Positions 9,124-18,121 of a stretch of 64,000 nt of DNA are shown here, in pieces. Source of the DNA: Maridesulfovibrio salexigens DSM 2638 (GTDB lineage: Bacteria; Desulfobacterota; Desulfovibrionia; Desulfovibrionales; Desulfovibrionaceae); the NCBI RefSeq assembly GCF_000023445.1, contig NC_012881.1, forward strand, positions 4,109,501 through 4,173,500. Direction: 5' to 3'. Position 1 is the stretch's first letter, and every line of letters starts with the position of its first letter. Position numbers and translations under genes: made by a program. The notes beneath the pieces were generated by a model that searched no databases, was not told the DNA's origin, and was given only the letters and a program-made list of their open reading frames with translations.

Positions 9124-10515
9124 ATGAGCAAAAACATACTGATTGTAGATGATGAAGACGGCATCAGATACTCCCTTCGCGGAATTCTTGAAGATGAGGG
9201 CTTTGACGTAAGCGAGGCTGAATCCGGTGAAAAGGCCCTTGAGCATCTCAATGAAGACCAGCCTGACCTTGTATTTCTGGACATCTGGCTTCCGGGCATG
9301 GATGGACTTGAGGTCCTCGACCGCATCAAAAAGGAATGGGACTGGCTGCCCGTGGTCATGATCTCCGGTCACGGAAATATTGAAACCGCTGTTTCCGCTA
9401 TCAAAAAGGGTGCATTCGACTTCATCGAAAAACCTCTTTCCCTTGAAAAGGTGGTTATTACAGCTGAAAAAGCCGTGGAATTCTCACGCCTGCAATCAGA
9501 AAACAAAGCTCTGCGCACCCGCATTGCCGCTGAACAACCTGCCAGATTAACCGGACAATCCGAATCCATCGACTCCATGCGCGAGGTAATCGGTCAGGTA
9601 GCCCCCACTGATGCGTGGGTACTTATCACCGGAGAAAACGGAACCGGTAAAGAAATCGTAGCCCGCTCAATCCACTCCCAAAGCCAAAGGGCGGATAAAC
9701 CCCTTGTGGCGGTAAACTGTGCAGCCATTCCTGAAGAATTGATTGAGTCGGAACTTTTCGGCCATGAAAAAGGAGCTTTCACCGGCGCGGAAAAAGCTCA
9801 GGAAGGTAAGTTTGAGCTGGCAGACAACGGAACTCTCTTTCTGGATGAAATCGGAGACATGAGTCTGAAAACACAGGCCAAAATACTGCGTATTCTCCAA
9901 GAACAGCGTTTTGAACGTGTCGGCGGAAGGAAGACTATCAATGTTGATGTGCGCGTTATCGCCGCGACTAACAAAGATCTGTTTCAGGAAATAAAGAACG
10001 GAAACTTTCGTGAAGACCTTTACTACAGGTTGAAAGTTTTCCCGCTGGAAGTCCCGCCCTTGCGTGACCGAAACAAAGACATCCCACTCCTGATTGATGA
10101 ATTCATTACCAGCCTTAACCGTCAGCATGGATTCAAGCCATTGACCTTCACCGAACCAGCTCTCAATATTTTGACTGAATATTCATGGCCGGGAAATGTT
10201 CGTGAATTGAAAAACTTTGTTGAAAGAATGCTGATCATGTTCGGCGGCAAAGAAGTTGGGCCGGATAAGCTGCCCCCGGAAATAGCCAACGGTCCCCGCA
10301 TTGAAAAGCCTGAAACTGATCAGGAACAACTTCCATTACCCCTGCCGGAAGGTGAGGTTGATTTCAAAAAAGCCCGTGCTGATTTTGAGGCCCAATTCCT
10401 AGAGGCCAAGCTCCGCGAGTACAAAGGAAATGTTTCAAAACTGGCCGAAGCAGTAGGTCTGGAAAGAAGCTCCCTTTACCGCAAGCTTAAGGCTTATGAG
10501 ATTCAGGTGGATTAG
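9124..10515 (+). CDS. ntrX: NtrX-like sigma-54-dependent response regulator, 463 aa
   Basis: Receiver domain with acceptor Asp53 (LVFLDIWLPG), AAA+ domain with Walker A GENGTGKE (about 169-176), the sigma-54 contact loop GAFTGA intact at 217-222, Walker B TLFLDEIGDM, and a C-terminal Fis-type helix-turn-helix (KLAEAVGLERSSLYRKLK). Length and order match NtrX. It should activate sigma-54 promoters when phosphorylated by the NtrY-like kinase encoded upstream. ATG follows the previous stop directly (TAGATG), so translation is coupled. Convergent with the next gene; no clear terminator is visible in the 12-base gap. Confidence 0.92.
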   Translation: MSKNILIVDDEDGIRYSLRGILEDEGFDVSEAESGEKALEHLNEDQPDLVFLDIWLPGMDGLEVLDRIKKEWDWLPVVMISGHGNIETAVSAIKKGAFDFIEKPLSLEKVVITAEKAVEFSRLQSENKALRTRIAAEQPARLTGQSESIDSMREVIGQVAPTDAWVLITGENGTGKEIVARSIHSQSQRADKPLVAVNCAAIPEELIESELFGHEKGAFTGAEKAQEGKFELADNGTLFLDEIGDMSLKTQAKILRILQEQRFERVGGRKTINVDVRVIAATNKDLFQEIKNGNFREDLYYRLKVFPLEVPPLRDRNKDIPLLIDEFITSLNRQHGFKPLTFTEPALNILTEYSWPGNVRELKNFVERMLIMFGGKEVGPDKLPPEIANGPRIEKPETDQEQLPLPLPEGEVDFKKARADFEAQFLEAKLREYKGNVSKLAEAVGLERSSLYRKLKAYEIQVD

Positions 10516-10527
10516 CCTGCGCAGCAT

Positions 10528-11232
10528 TTAAGGTCCTAGCCAGCGCACCGCTCCGGTATCAGTATCATAAACAGCACCCATGAGCTGGGCTTTGCCGGAA
10601 CGAACCTTTTCAAGGACAGCCGGACACTGGCTCAATATCTCGCGCATTACCTGACGAACATTGGTTTCCGCCACCTTATCCGCCAGTTCTCCGCCCTTAA
10701 GAGATGGGTAAAGAACACGGGTCATTTGAATGGCAGGCTCCAGCTTCCCCATAAGCTGCACAAGGTGTCCCTTCAGCTCAACCTTATCAATAGCAGCTTT
10801 TATCAGGGTGGAGCGGGTATGGCCCATTACAACCAGCAATGGGGTTTCAAGGGCCAGCATTGAATATTCCACTGAAGCCAGCGTATCCGAACCAGCCACA
10901 TTGCCTGCAAGACGAACTGTGAAAAGATCACCTAGGCCACGGTCAAAAATCAAAACCGGATCAACTCGCGAATCAGAGGAAGTGACCACTGTGGCAAAAG
11001 GATTTTGCCCCCTTAAAGCCAGAACTTTGCGCTGGTGAGAGGTCTGGTTGGGATAAACACTGCTCCCTTTAACAAATCGCAAATTCCCTTCCATGAGCAG
11101 GACCAGTGACTGATCCGCACCTCTTTGCTGCTGTTCTGCGCTCAATGCAGATGTACCATTTTCAGCAAAAGTATCGGAACAAGGGTAATTCACCAGAAAT
11201 GCAGTTATCAATAATAAAAGTAATATCCTCAA
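10528..11232 (-). CDS. Exported beta-carbonic-anhydrase-like protein lacking both Cys zinc ligands
   Basis: Fold-level match to beta-carbonic anhydrase: NLRFV near the start, the active-site strand SSDSRVDP, the RLAGNVAG turn, SVEYSMLAL and VVMGHTRS. In active enzymes Zn is held by Cys in CSDSR, by His, and by Cys in GHxxC. Here the His of GHTR is kept, but both Cys positions are Ser encoded by TCC, so a classical zinc site cannot form. The Asp/Arg dyad (SDSR) is kept. A signal peptide (RILLLLLITAFLV) suggests periplasmic location. The frame is open to 11295; I prefer the TTG at 11232 because GGAG lies 7-8 bases upstream and it gives a compact signal peptide. It may bind an anion or be a pseudoenzyme. 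Confidence 0.8.
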   Translation of the reverse strand: MRILLLLLITAFLVNYPCSDTFAENGTSALSAEQQQRGADQSLVLLMEGNLRFVKGSSVYPNQTSHQRKVLALRGQNPFATVVTSSDSRVDPVLIFDRGLGDLFTVRLAGNVAGSDTLASVEYSMLALETPLLVVMGHTRSTLIKAAIDKVELKGHLVQLMGKLEPAIQMTRVLYPSLKGGELADKVAETNVRQVMREILSQCPAVLEKVRSGKAQLMGAVYDTDTGAVRWLGP

Positions 11233-11344
11233 TTGGAGACTCCGCCGGTTGCGATTGGTTGCACTTATTAGATGGACCATACATACCACGGCCATGTTTA
11301 TGCAAGGGGCGGTTTATAAATTACTTTTGATGAGACATGTAAAG

Positions 11345-11512
11345 TTTTTATCCCGCAGACCGATCAGATAAGCAAGACATCAATCGGGAGGGTGTCAGGA
11401 ACTGCCGGAACAGGTGCAAGTTCCTTAAAACCATGTCCGGTCCTTCACCCGGGTAAGTCCTTCGCAAGAACGCCTTACCTCGCAGAACGGCCCGACATGG
11501 TTTTTATTTTTT
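11345..11512 (+). ncRNA. Candidate structured small RNA with intrinsic terminator
   Basis: The gap between two minus-strand genes contains several nested inverted repeats on the + strand: TCCCG (11350s) with CGGGA (11386-11390); GGAACT with AGTTCC around 11398-11424; and a long terminal hairpin whose arms CCATGTC and GACATGG close an inner GGTAAG/CTTACC hairpin. The terminal hairpin is followed by TTTTTATTTTTT, a strong + strand terminator at about 11441-11512. No gene upstream on the + strand needs this terminator, which argues for a free-standing RNA. It does not match the SRP, tmRNA, RNase P or 6S patterns I know. The exact 5' end is a guess. Confidence 0.4.
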
Positions 11513-12649
11513 GGAACGTGTAAGAAAAAAAACTCCACTCACACTAAATAGGGTGCTCCAGATACGAAACATAAGGAAAAGAGAAGCACCTGCAGTCACA
11601 GTGCCGCTTGAAGCCAGACGGAGCAGGGTTTCAAAGGCTGCCTCATTAACTCCCAGTCCAGCGGCTGGGGCAGGAATGATCCCGGCCAGAAAAGCCAGCG
11701 GAGCGGAAACAAAAATTTCATTAAAATCAGGCAACTGGGGGAGATTCTGAATTTGTGAAAGCAAATAAAGCGCATAAATAAGTGAAAGGTGCTGTACCAT
11801 TGTCAAAGCTGCAATCTTCAAAAGAGAGGACGCTGAATTCCGATAAATAAGTATGGCCGAAACAACTTCACCCAGCTTCTCACCTAATTTCGACCCCTTG
11901 AAAAATTTCCTGTAAATAAACCCTGTTTCCATGAACTCCGGCGCAAGAAGAGGACCGCAAAGGGAAAATAAAGAAGCATAAAACAATACCGGACTCACTT
12001 CTGCGGCTAAATAATCATTGCCGGAACACCATACTATTGCGGCCAGAGCAGGAAAAAAAAGCCCTGTAAGAAGACCAAACAGACGTCCCTTTGCCAAAGA
12101 CAAAAAACCAAGAAATATCCCCAACCAGAGCAAACAAAGAACTGCCATAACCGGTGTTGCCAGATGCCGTAATTCAAGCGAATTCTCAACCAGCGACCAA
12201 TTTAGGGCCAGCCCCATACCACCAAGTAAAAACAATCCCATGATCCCAACAATGCGGTCCACTATAATGGCGGCACCAACCTTGGTGCCCTCTCCGGTAA
12301 TGCGGGTGGTATAAAAATAACGGGCCACATCACCGCTGGCTGATCCCAAAACACATTGGGTAAAAAAATACATGACCGCTGAAATTCTAAAACTATCCCA
12401 CAGAGAAATGGAAAGCCCCGCCCCCTTCAGCAACTCAACATAACGAGGCGCTGAAAGGGCCATCCCTGCCGCAATCACCAAACAACTCATAATCAAGGTC
12501 GGTATCTGAGCTGCTTCCACCAATAAGTATTCCGGGCGAATGCCTCCTGACTTAACCAGCCAGAAAAGAAGTCCCCCGGCGAGGAGGACTTTTAATACAT
12601 TACCAACAAGAGCCTTGCGGCGGCTTGCAGCGGGTTCAGGATAATTCAA
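11504..12649 (-). CDS. Flippase-like integral membrane protein (LPG-synthase TM / UPF0104 type), 381 aa
   Basis: About eight to ten hydrophobic segments cover nearly the whole length. Sequences such as ALSAPRYVELLKGAG, SDVARYFY-like GSASGDVARYFYTTRITGEG and DRIVGIMGLFLLGGMGL, plus the late GLGVNEAAFETLL, are typical of the 'lysylphosphatidylglycerol synthase TM region / flippase-like' family. The soluble synthase half found in MprF is absent, so a lipid-transport or lipid-linked-sugar role is more likely than aminoacyl-lipid synthesis. The start ATG lies directly after the stop of the Pat-type gene, suggesting co-transcription with it. Substrate unknown. Confidence 0.75.
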   Translation of the reverse strand: MNYPEPAASRRKALVGNVLKVLLAGGLLFWLVKSGGIRPEYLLVEAAQIPTLIMSCLVIAAGMALSAPRYVELLKGAGLSISLWDSFRISAVMYFFTQCVLGSASGDVARYFYTTRITGEGTKVGAAIIVDRIVGIMGLFLLGGMGLALNWSLVENSLELRHLATPVMAVLCLLWLGIFLGFLSLAKGRLFGLLTGLFFPALAAIVWCSGNDYLAAEVSPVLFYASLFSLCGPLLAPEFMETGFIYRKFFKGSKLGEKLGEVVSAILIYRNSASSLLKIAALTMVQHLSLIYALYLLSQIQNLPQLPDFNEIFVSAPLAFLAGIIPAPAAGLGVNEAAFETLLRLASSGTVTAGASLFLMFRIWSTLFSVSGVFFLTRSKK

Positions 12650-12651
12650 TT

Positions 12652-15360
12652 CTACTCCGTGTCGTCTTCCAATTTAGTACAATCAAGCCGCATTTCCACA
12701 AGGTCCTCTTCGTAATTTTCACGAATCTCAAATCCGAACTTTCGAGAAAGTCCCTGCATGGCTTTGTTTTCGAAAAGAGTCTGGCCCACCAGCCAGTGGG
12801 TACCGCGTTCTTTTGTATAGCGTATAATTTTATGAAAAAGCATGGACCCCAGACCGGTTCCTTTAAGATCGGACCGAATCAAAATGGCAAACTCAGCCTC
12901 GGAATTATCCGGCTTAGTGGATGTGCGCACCACACCGAGAGTTTCAGGAATTCCGGACTCGCCCACAGCTGTGGCTATAAATGCCATCTCGCGGTCATAG
13001 TTGATCTGGGTAAAGCGGGACATGTCTTTGTGATCAAAATCCCTGCGCACCACGCCAAAAAACCGCATACGCATATCCTCATCCGAAACCTGTTCCAAAA
13101 ACTTATAATGAGCCGGTTCATCTTCAGGTCTAATAGGCCGCAGGGTTACCTGCCTGCTGTCCCGAAGAACAACACACTCTTCCAATTCACGGGGATATGG
13201 ACGGATAGCCAACTGCGGGCAGTCCTCACGGCATTCAGCCACCAGAATCTTGGCTCCAAGGGCCAACACTCCGGTATCATCCCCGTAGAGAGGGTTGATA
13301 TCCAGATGGACTATCTGTGGGATATCAATAAAGAGCTGCGAAACCTGTATCAAGGTCAGACAAAGGTCGTCAATGTCCGCGGGAGGCTGTGTGGGAGTAC
13401 CTGAAAGCAGCCGGGAGATACGGGTCCTGCTGATCAGTTCCCGGGCAAGGGTCATATTCAATGGCACCATGGCTACAGCCTGATCACGGACAACTTCACG
13501 GGTCATACCCCCATGACCGAAATGTATGATCGGACCGAAGGTGGAATCAGCGGACGCAGAAATGAATAGTTCATGGGACCCAAGCCTGCGACCCATTTTC
13601 TGAACAGTGAACCCTTCGATATATGCATCAGGACGCTGGCGGTTGACACGGGTGAGCATGGTTGCCGCCGCTTCCCAGACCTTTTCCGTGCTTTCAAGGT
13701 CAAGGACAACACCCCCTACATCATAGGGCTGGTTAATCTGCGGAGAACGAATTTTAAGAGCTACCGGACAGCCAATCTCATCTGCGGCAATAACGGCTTC
13801 CCGGGCGGACAGTGCCACCTTTGTTTCCACAACAGGCAGACCATAGGCCGCAAGAACCCTGCGAGCCTCCGGTTCATTAAGCTCCTGCCGTCCTTCGGAA
13901 AGAGCCTTGCGCACAGTCTCTCGGGCAGTGGTCGTGTCCGGGAAAAAGTCAGTAGGCAAAGAATCCGGAGTTTCGGTCAGTAACTCCTGGTTCCGCTGAT
14001 ACTCGGCCATGTACATAAACGCACGCACAGCCTGATCTGCACTCTCATAAGTAGGAATGCCGTGAACAGAAAAAATTTTACGCGACTTGCGGGACATATC
14101 CGAGCCCAGCCATGATGTCAGCACCATACGCCGGACCCTCTTAAGGCCCTTGGCAAGAATTTCAGCAACTTCAGCGCTGGAAATTCCGGCAAAAGGAACA
14201 TGGACCACCAGCACAGCGTCCACTTCCTTATCTTTAATCAACACCTTGAGTGCATCGAGATATTTCTGACCGGGGGTATCAAATTTGATAGTCACCGGGT
14301 TGCCTCCGCTCCACTCTCCGTCAAATACGGTATTCAGCTTTTCAACCGTATCATCGGAAAGCTTTGCAAGCTTACCCCCTCGACGGATCAATCCGTCCGC
14401 TGCAGCGAGTCCCGCGCTGGTTCCGTTGACGATAATTGCCAAACGGTCTCCGCGCACAGGCTGACGCAAACTGGCAAGGGTCTGCGCTGCGTCGAACATG
14501 CCGTCAATGGTCTGCACCCGAAGCATCCCGGCCCTGCGGAAGGCCACATCATAAACTTCATCGGCCCGGGCAATCATGGCATTTTCCAGGCGGGCCAGTT
14601 CCTGCGTTACGTGCTGCAAAGCCTGCCCCGGACGGATAGCCAAAACAGGTTTATTACGCGAAGCCGCACGAGCCGCGGACATAAAATCACGGGCATCATG
14701 AATAGATTCAATATAAAGCAGGATGGAACGGGTCTGGGCATCAGAACCGAGATAGTCAAGAACATCACCAAAAGTTAAATCAATACGGCTTCCCAGCGAA
14801 ACCACATGGGAAAAACCGATATCATTTGTTGCCGCCCAGTCCAGAACAGTAGGGATAAAACTGTCCGACTGGGAAACAAAGGCTATTTTGCCCGCCTTGG
14901 CAGGTAGGGGAGCAAGGCTGGCATTGAGATTCATGGCCGGAACAATAAAGCCAAGACTTTTGGGACCGAGAATTCTCATTTGTGGAGAATTGGCCGCCCT
15001 GAGCAGCTCGGCCCGCAGCCTGACCCGTTCATTCTCGGGAATGGCACTAAACCCCGGACCGATCAAAGCGCAAGCCTTAACCCCGATGTTGCGAAGCCTT
15101 TCCAGCAGAGGCGGACATTCTTCAAGTGGAAGGCAGATAATCGCAAGGTCCGGGACCTTGGGCAGTTCAGACACATCCTTATAGGTCAAAACTCCGGAAA
15201 TGGCTTCGGCATCGGTACTCACCGGCATCACCGGACCGAGAAAACCTCCGCCCATAAGGTTGCGCATGAGAATATTTCCCGCATTTGCAGGGTCATTGGT
15301 TGCACCGATTACGGCTACTGATCCGGGCTGAAATAGATATTCCAGATTGATAACACTCAT
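12652..15360 (-). CDS. pat: Pat/PatZ-type protein lysine acetyltransferase (acyl-CoA synthetase-like + GNAT), 902 aa
   Basis: Order of domains: CoA-binding Rossmann domain (about 8-130, GSVAVIGATNDPANAGN), succinyl-CoA-synthetase-like domains (about 145-460), ATP-grasp domain (about 490-715), and a C-terminal GNAT acetyltransferase (about 730-890, with the acetyl-CoA loop DLKGTGLGSMLF). This is the architecture of PatZ/YfiQ, which acetylates and inactivates acetyl-CoA synthetase. The SHTG-type phosphohistidine motif of true ADP-forming acetyl-CoA synthetases is not visible in the segment where it should fall (IRPGQALQHVTQE), so the synthetase half is probably only regulatory. The gene is divergent from acs, its likely target, across a 224-base gap. 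Confidence 0.88.
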   Translation of the reverse strand: MSVINLEYLFQPGSVAVIGATNDPANAGNILMRNLMGGGFLGPVMPVSTDAEAISGVLTYKDVSELPKVPDLAIICLPLEECPPLLERLRNIGVKACALIGPGFSAIPENERVRLRAELLRAANSPQMRILGPKSLGFIVPAMNLNASLAPLPAKAGKIAFVSQSDSFIPTVLDWAATNDIGFSHVVSLGSRIDLTFGDVLDYLGSDAQTRSILLYIESIHDARDFMSAARAASRNKPVLAIRPGQALQHVTQELARLENAMIARADEVYDVAFRRAGMLRVQTIDGMFDAAQTLASLRQPVRGDRLAIIVNGTSAGLAAADGLIRRGGKLAKLSDDTVEKLNTVFDGEWSGGNPVTIKFDTPGQKYLDALKVLIKDKEVDAVLVVHVPFAGISSAEVAEILAKGLKRVRRMVLTSWLGSDMSRKSRKIFSVHGIPTYESADQAVRAFMYMAEYQRNQELLTETPDSLPTDFFPDTTTARETVRKALSEGRQELNEPEARRVLAAYGLPVVETKVALSAREAVIAADEIGCPVALKIRSPQINQPYDVGGVVLDLESTEKVWEAAATMLTRVNRQRPDAYIEGFTVQKMGRRLGSHELFISASADSTFGPIIHFGHGGMTREVVRDQAVAMVPLNMTLARELISRTRISRLLSGTPTQPPADIDDLCLTLIQVSQLFIDIPQIVHLDINPLYGDDTGVLALGAKILVAECREDCPQLAIRPYPRELEECVVLRDSRQVTLRPIRPEDEPAHYKFLEQVSDEDMRMRFFGVVRRDFDHKDMSRFTQINYDREMAFIATAVGESGIPETLGVVRTSTKPDNSEAEFAILIRSDLKGTGLGSMLFHKIIRYTKERGTHWLVGQTLFENKAMQGLSRKFGFEIRENYEEDLVEMRLDCTKLEDDTE

Positions 15361-15584
15361 GAAAGCCTCTTGTTTGGGTTCCGCTGCTTATCCTTCCACA
15401 ACCTTCTACATACCCGTTGATCAAGCTGCATATCAAGCATAAAGCGTTCAACACAGCCCTAAATATTCCATTTCCGCCGATGGTTATCGGTCCGCAACCC
15501 TGTTCAACCCGGCTGAAACAGCGTATATGATAACTTGAAGTGTACACAAACCAGCATAAAATTTCATGAGTCGGAGCCGGAAAT

Positions 15585-17561
15585 ATGAGTGAGAACAGCA
15601 TTGAAACCCTGATGAACGAAGAGAGGACCTTTGATCCTCCAGAGGAAATGCTGGAGAATTCCAATATAACTGCACAGCAATACGAAGAAGCCTGCCGTAT
15701 TGCAGATGAGGATCCCGAAAAATTCTGGGCTGAGAGAGCGCGGGAATTGTTACTTTGGAAACGGGATTTCAAAACCGCCCTTGAGTCTGATCCTGAAAAA
15801 AATGAGTACAAATGGTTTGCCGGAGGCAGGCTGAACGCCTCTGAAAACTGTCTCGACCGCCATCTGGAAAACGGCAAACGCAACAAGGCCGCCTTGATCT
15901 GGCAAGGTGAACCGGAAGATGAAGTCCGGGTCTTCACATACCACATGCTTCACCGCAAGGTCTGCCGCTTCGCTAATGTGCTCAAAAAAATGGGTGTATC
16001 CAAGGGTGACCGGGTAGCTATCTATCTGCCAATGGTTCCCGAACTCGTTATCTCCATGCTGGCCTGCGCGCGTATCGGTGCAGTGCATTCAGTAATTTTC
16101 GCCGGATTTTCCGCAGTCAGCCTGCAAAGCCGAATAATTGACTGCGATGCAAAAATACTCATTGCCGCGGATGGTGTGCTCCGCGGGGGTAAAACCATTC
16201 CCCTGAAGCGTAATGTGGATGAAGCTCTTTTCGAATGCCCTTCAGTTGAACAGGTCATCATGGTCAAACGCACCGGGGATGAAATAGATTTCATCGAGGG
16301 CCGCGACACATGGTGGCAGGATGAAATGGCAGCACCGGACATTGAGGACTACTGCAAGCCGGAATCCATGCGTTCCACAGACCCGATGTTCATTCTGCAC
16401 ACCTCCGGTTCCACGGGGAAACCCAAAGGCATAGTGCACAGTACCGGCGGTTATATGACCATCACCGCCCACACCAGCCAATGGGTATTTGACCTGAAAG
16501 ACGATGACGTACACTGGTGCACTGCCGATATCGGCTGGATCACCGGACACAGCTACACTGTATACGGACCGTTGGCCCTTGGAGCGACCACCCTGCTCTT
16601 CGAAGGTGTCCCGACCTATCCCCGTCCAGACCGCTATTGGGAGATCATCAACCGTTACGGGGTAAACATCTTCTATACCACCCCCACGGCTATCCGCTCC
16701 CTTAGGCGCGAAGGTTCGCAGTGGACCGAAAAGTACGACCTTTCCACCCTGCGCATCCTCGGCTCCGTGGGCGAACCTATCAACCCGGAAGTCTGGATCT
16801 GGTTCCATGAACATATAGGCAAGGGCAAACTGCCCCTGCTGGACACATGGTGGCAGACAGAAACCGGCGGCATCCTTATTTCACCGCTGCCCTATGTGGG
16901 TAAACTCAAGCCCGGATCAACCGGACATGCTCTACCCGGAATCAAGACAGCCATCGTGCGCAGTGACGGCAGTGAAGCCTCTGCAAATGAAGGCGGACAC
17001 CTGCTGATAACAGAACCGTGGCCCGGCATGCTCTGCACCATCCACAATGATGACGCTCGTTACCGTAGGACATACTTTGAACGTTTTCCGGGCAGCTATG
17101 AGACAGGGGACGGAGCGAGGATTGATGAAGACGGATTCCACTGGATTATGGGCCGCCTTGATGACGTGATCAATGTTTCCGGCCATCGGCTGGGAACCAC
17201 TGAAATTGAATCCGCACTTATCGCTCACCCGGACGTAACTGAAGCCGCAGTTGTAGGTATTCCCCATGATGTCAAAGGACAATCGGTATACGCATACGTT
17301 ACCCTGCGCAGCGGTCTGGATCAGGATGACGAAACACGCACAGCCTTATGTAATTGGATAAGTGAAAAAATCAGCCCCATTGCTGTACCTGAAGCCATCC
17401 AATTCTCCGAAGGCCTGCCCAAGACCCGCTCCGGTAAAATCATGCGCCGCATTCTACGCAGTATTGCGGTAGGTGGAACCGAATTCGGTGATACTTCGAC
17501 TCTCTCCGATGCTTCCGTAATCAATGACCTTATTGAAGGACAGAAAGTCCTTTTCGAGTAA
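15585..17561 (+). CDS. acs: Acetyl-CoA synthetase (AMP-forming), 658 aa
   Basis: Converts acetate, ATP and CoA to acetyl-CoA, AMP and PPi. Length is close to the family's 650 residues. The AMP-binding motif TSGSTGKPKG lies near 272-281, the WWQTETGG signature near 425, GRLDDVINVSGHR near 525, and the C-terminal catalytic Lys near 618 in KTRSGKIMRR. That Lys is the one acetylated by Pat-type enzymes, and a Pat-type gene is encoded divergently next door, so post-translational control is expected. ATG is preceded by GGAGCCGGAAAT. The next gene starts four bases after the stop. Confidence 0.95.
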   Translation: MSENSIETLMNEERTFDPPEEMLENSNITAQQYEEACRIADEDPEKFWAERARELLLWKRDFKTALESDPEKNEYKWFAGGRLNASENCLDRHLENGKRNKAALIWQGEPEDEVRVFTYHMLHRKVCRFANVLKKMGVSKGDRVAIYLPMVPELVISMLACARIGAVHSVIFAGFSAVSLQSRIIDCDAKILIAADGVLRGGKTIPLKRNVDEALFECPSVEQVIMVKRTGDEIDFIEGRDTWWQDEMAAPDIEDYCKPESMRSTDPMFILHTSGSTGKPKGIVHSTGGYMTITAHTSQWVFDLKDDDVHWCTADIGWITGHSYTVYGPLALGATTLLFEGVPTYPRPDRYWEIINRYGVNIFYTTPTAIRSLRREGSQWTEKYDLSTLRILGSVGEPINPEVWIWFHEHIGKGKLPLLDTWWQTETGGILISPLPYVGKLKPGSTGHALPGIKTAIVRSDGSEASANEGGHLLITEPWPGMLCTIHNDDARYRRTYFERFPGSYETGDGARIDEDGFHWIMGRLDDVINVSGHRLGTTEIESALIAHPDVTEAAVVGIPHDVKGQSVYAYVTLRSGLDQDDETRTALCNWISEKISPIAVPEAIQFSEGLPKTRSGKIMRRILRSIAVGGTEFGDTSTLSDASVINDLIEGQKVLFE

Positions 17562-17564
17562 ATT

Positions 17565-18017
17565 ATGAAAAATGGCCAACAATTAACTCACTGTCAGGAA
17601 CTCATCCGCAAATGCAATATCCTTGTTCTGGCAACTTCAGGTAGCGATGGTATTCACACTTCGCTCATGGCTTATGCCAGCTCTGCAGATTGCAGTGAGA
17701 TATACATGGTCAGCAGCAGGAAAAGCCGCAAATGGCAAAACCTGTCCCAAAATGCTCAGGTCAGCTTGCTTATCGATGACCGGGATGGAAAACTATCCGA
17801 CAGGCGCCATGAAATAAAGGCTCTCACCGTCAAAGGTACTTTTGTCCCGGTTACTAATGACGCTGAAATCAAAACCATTAAGTCTGCAATTGCCGGAACT
17901 GCTCCGGCAATCGCAGACGCTTTTTTCGGCCCTGAAAATTCAATTATCCGCATCAAAGCTGATTCCTTTCAACTCCTGAGTGGTCCGCAGGATTCCTTTT
18001 ACATCGATCTCAACTAA
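17565..18017 (+). CDS. Pyridoxamine 5'-phosphate oxidase-like FMN-binding protein, 150 aa
   Basis: Small split-barrel flavin-binding protein: the N-terminal strands NILVLATSGSDGIHTSLMAYA, then EIYMVSSRKSRKWQNL and VSLLIDDRD follow the pattern of the pyridoxamine-phosphate-oxidase-like family (general stress type). Substrate and reaction cannot be told from sequence; many members only bind FMN, F420 or haem. It starts four bases after the acs stop, so it is very probably expressed with acs. Confidence 0.78.
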   Translation: MKNGQQLTHCQELIRKCNILVLATSGSDGIHTSLMAYASSADCSEIYMVSSRKSRKWQNLSQNAQVSLLIDDRDGKLSDRRHEIKALTVKGTFVPVTNDAEIKTIKSAIAGTAPAIADAFFGPENSIIRIKADSFQLLSGPQDSFYIDLN

Positions 18018-18121
18018 GAAACAGTTCCTCCCGGATAGTAAATAAATTTACCACATCATATTACTATGCTATATTCATAACAGGAGAATCAGAATCCCAG
18101 TATTGTGGCCGAGGGAGGATA

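Noticed and set aside
11345-11512. SRP RNA, tmRNA, RNase P RNA or 6S RNA in this gap
   Set aside because: The GGAA-capped SRP hairpin, the tmRNA tRNA-like ends and the RNase P core GAGGAAAGTCC are absent, so only a generic candidate RNA is reported.
15293-15946. 217-residue minus-strand frame across the pat-acs gap
   Set aside because: Runs through the start of acs in antisense and has no ribosome site; the gap is better read as a divergent promoter region.
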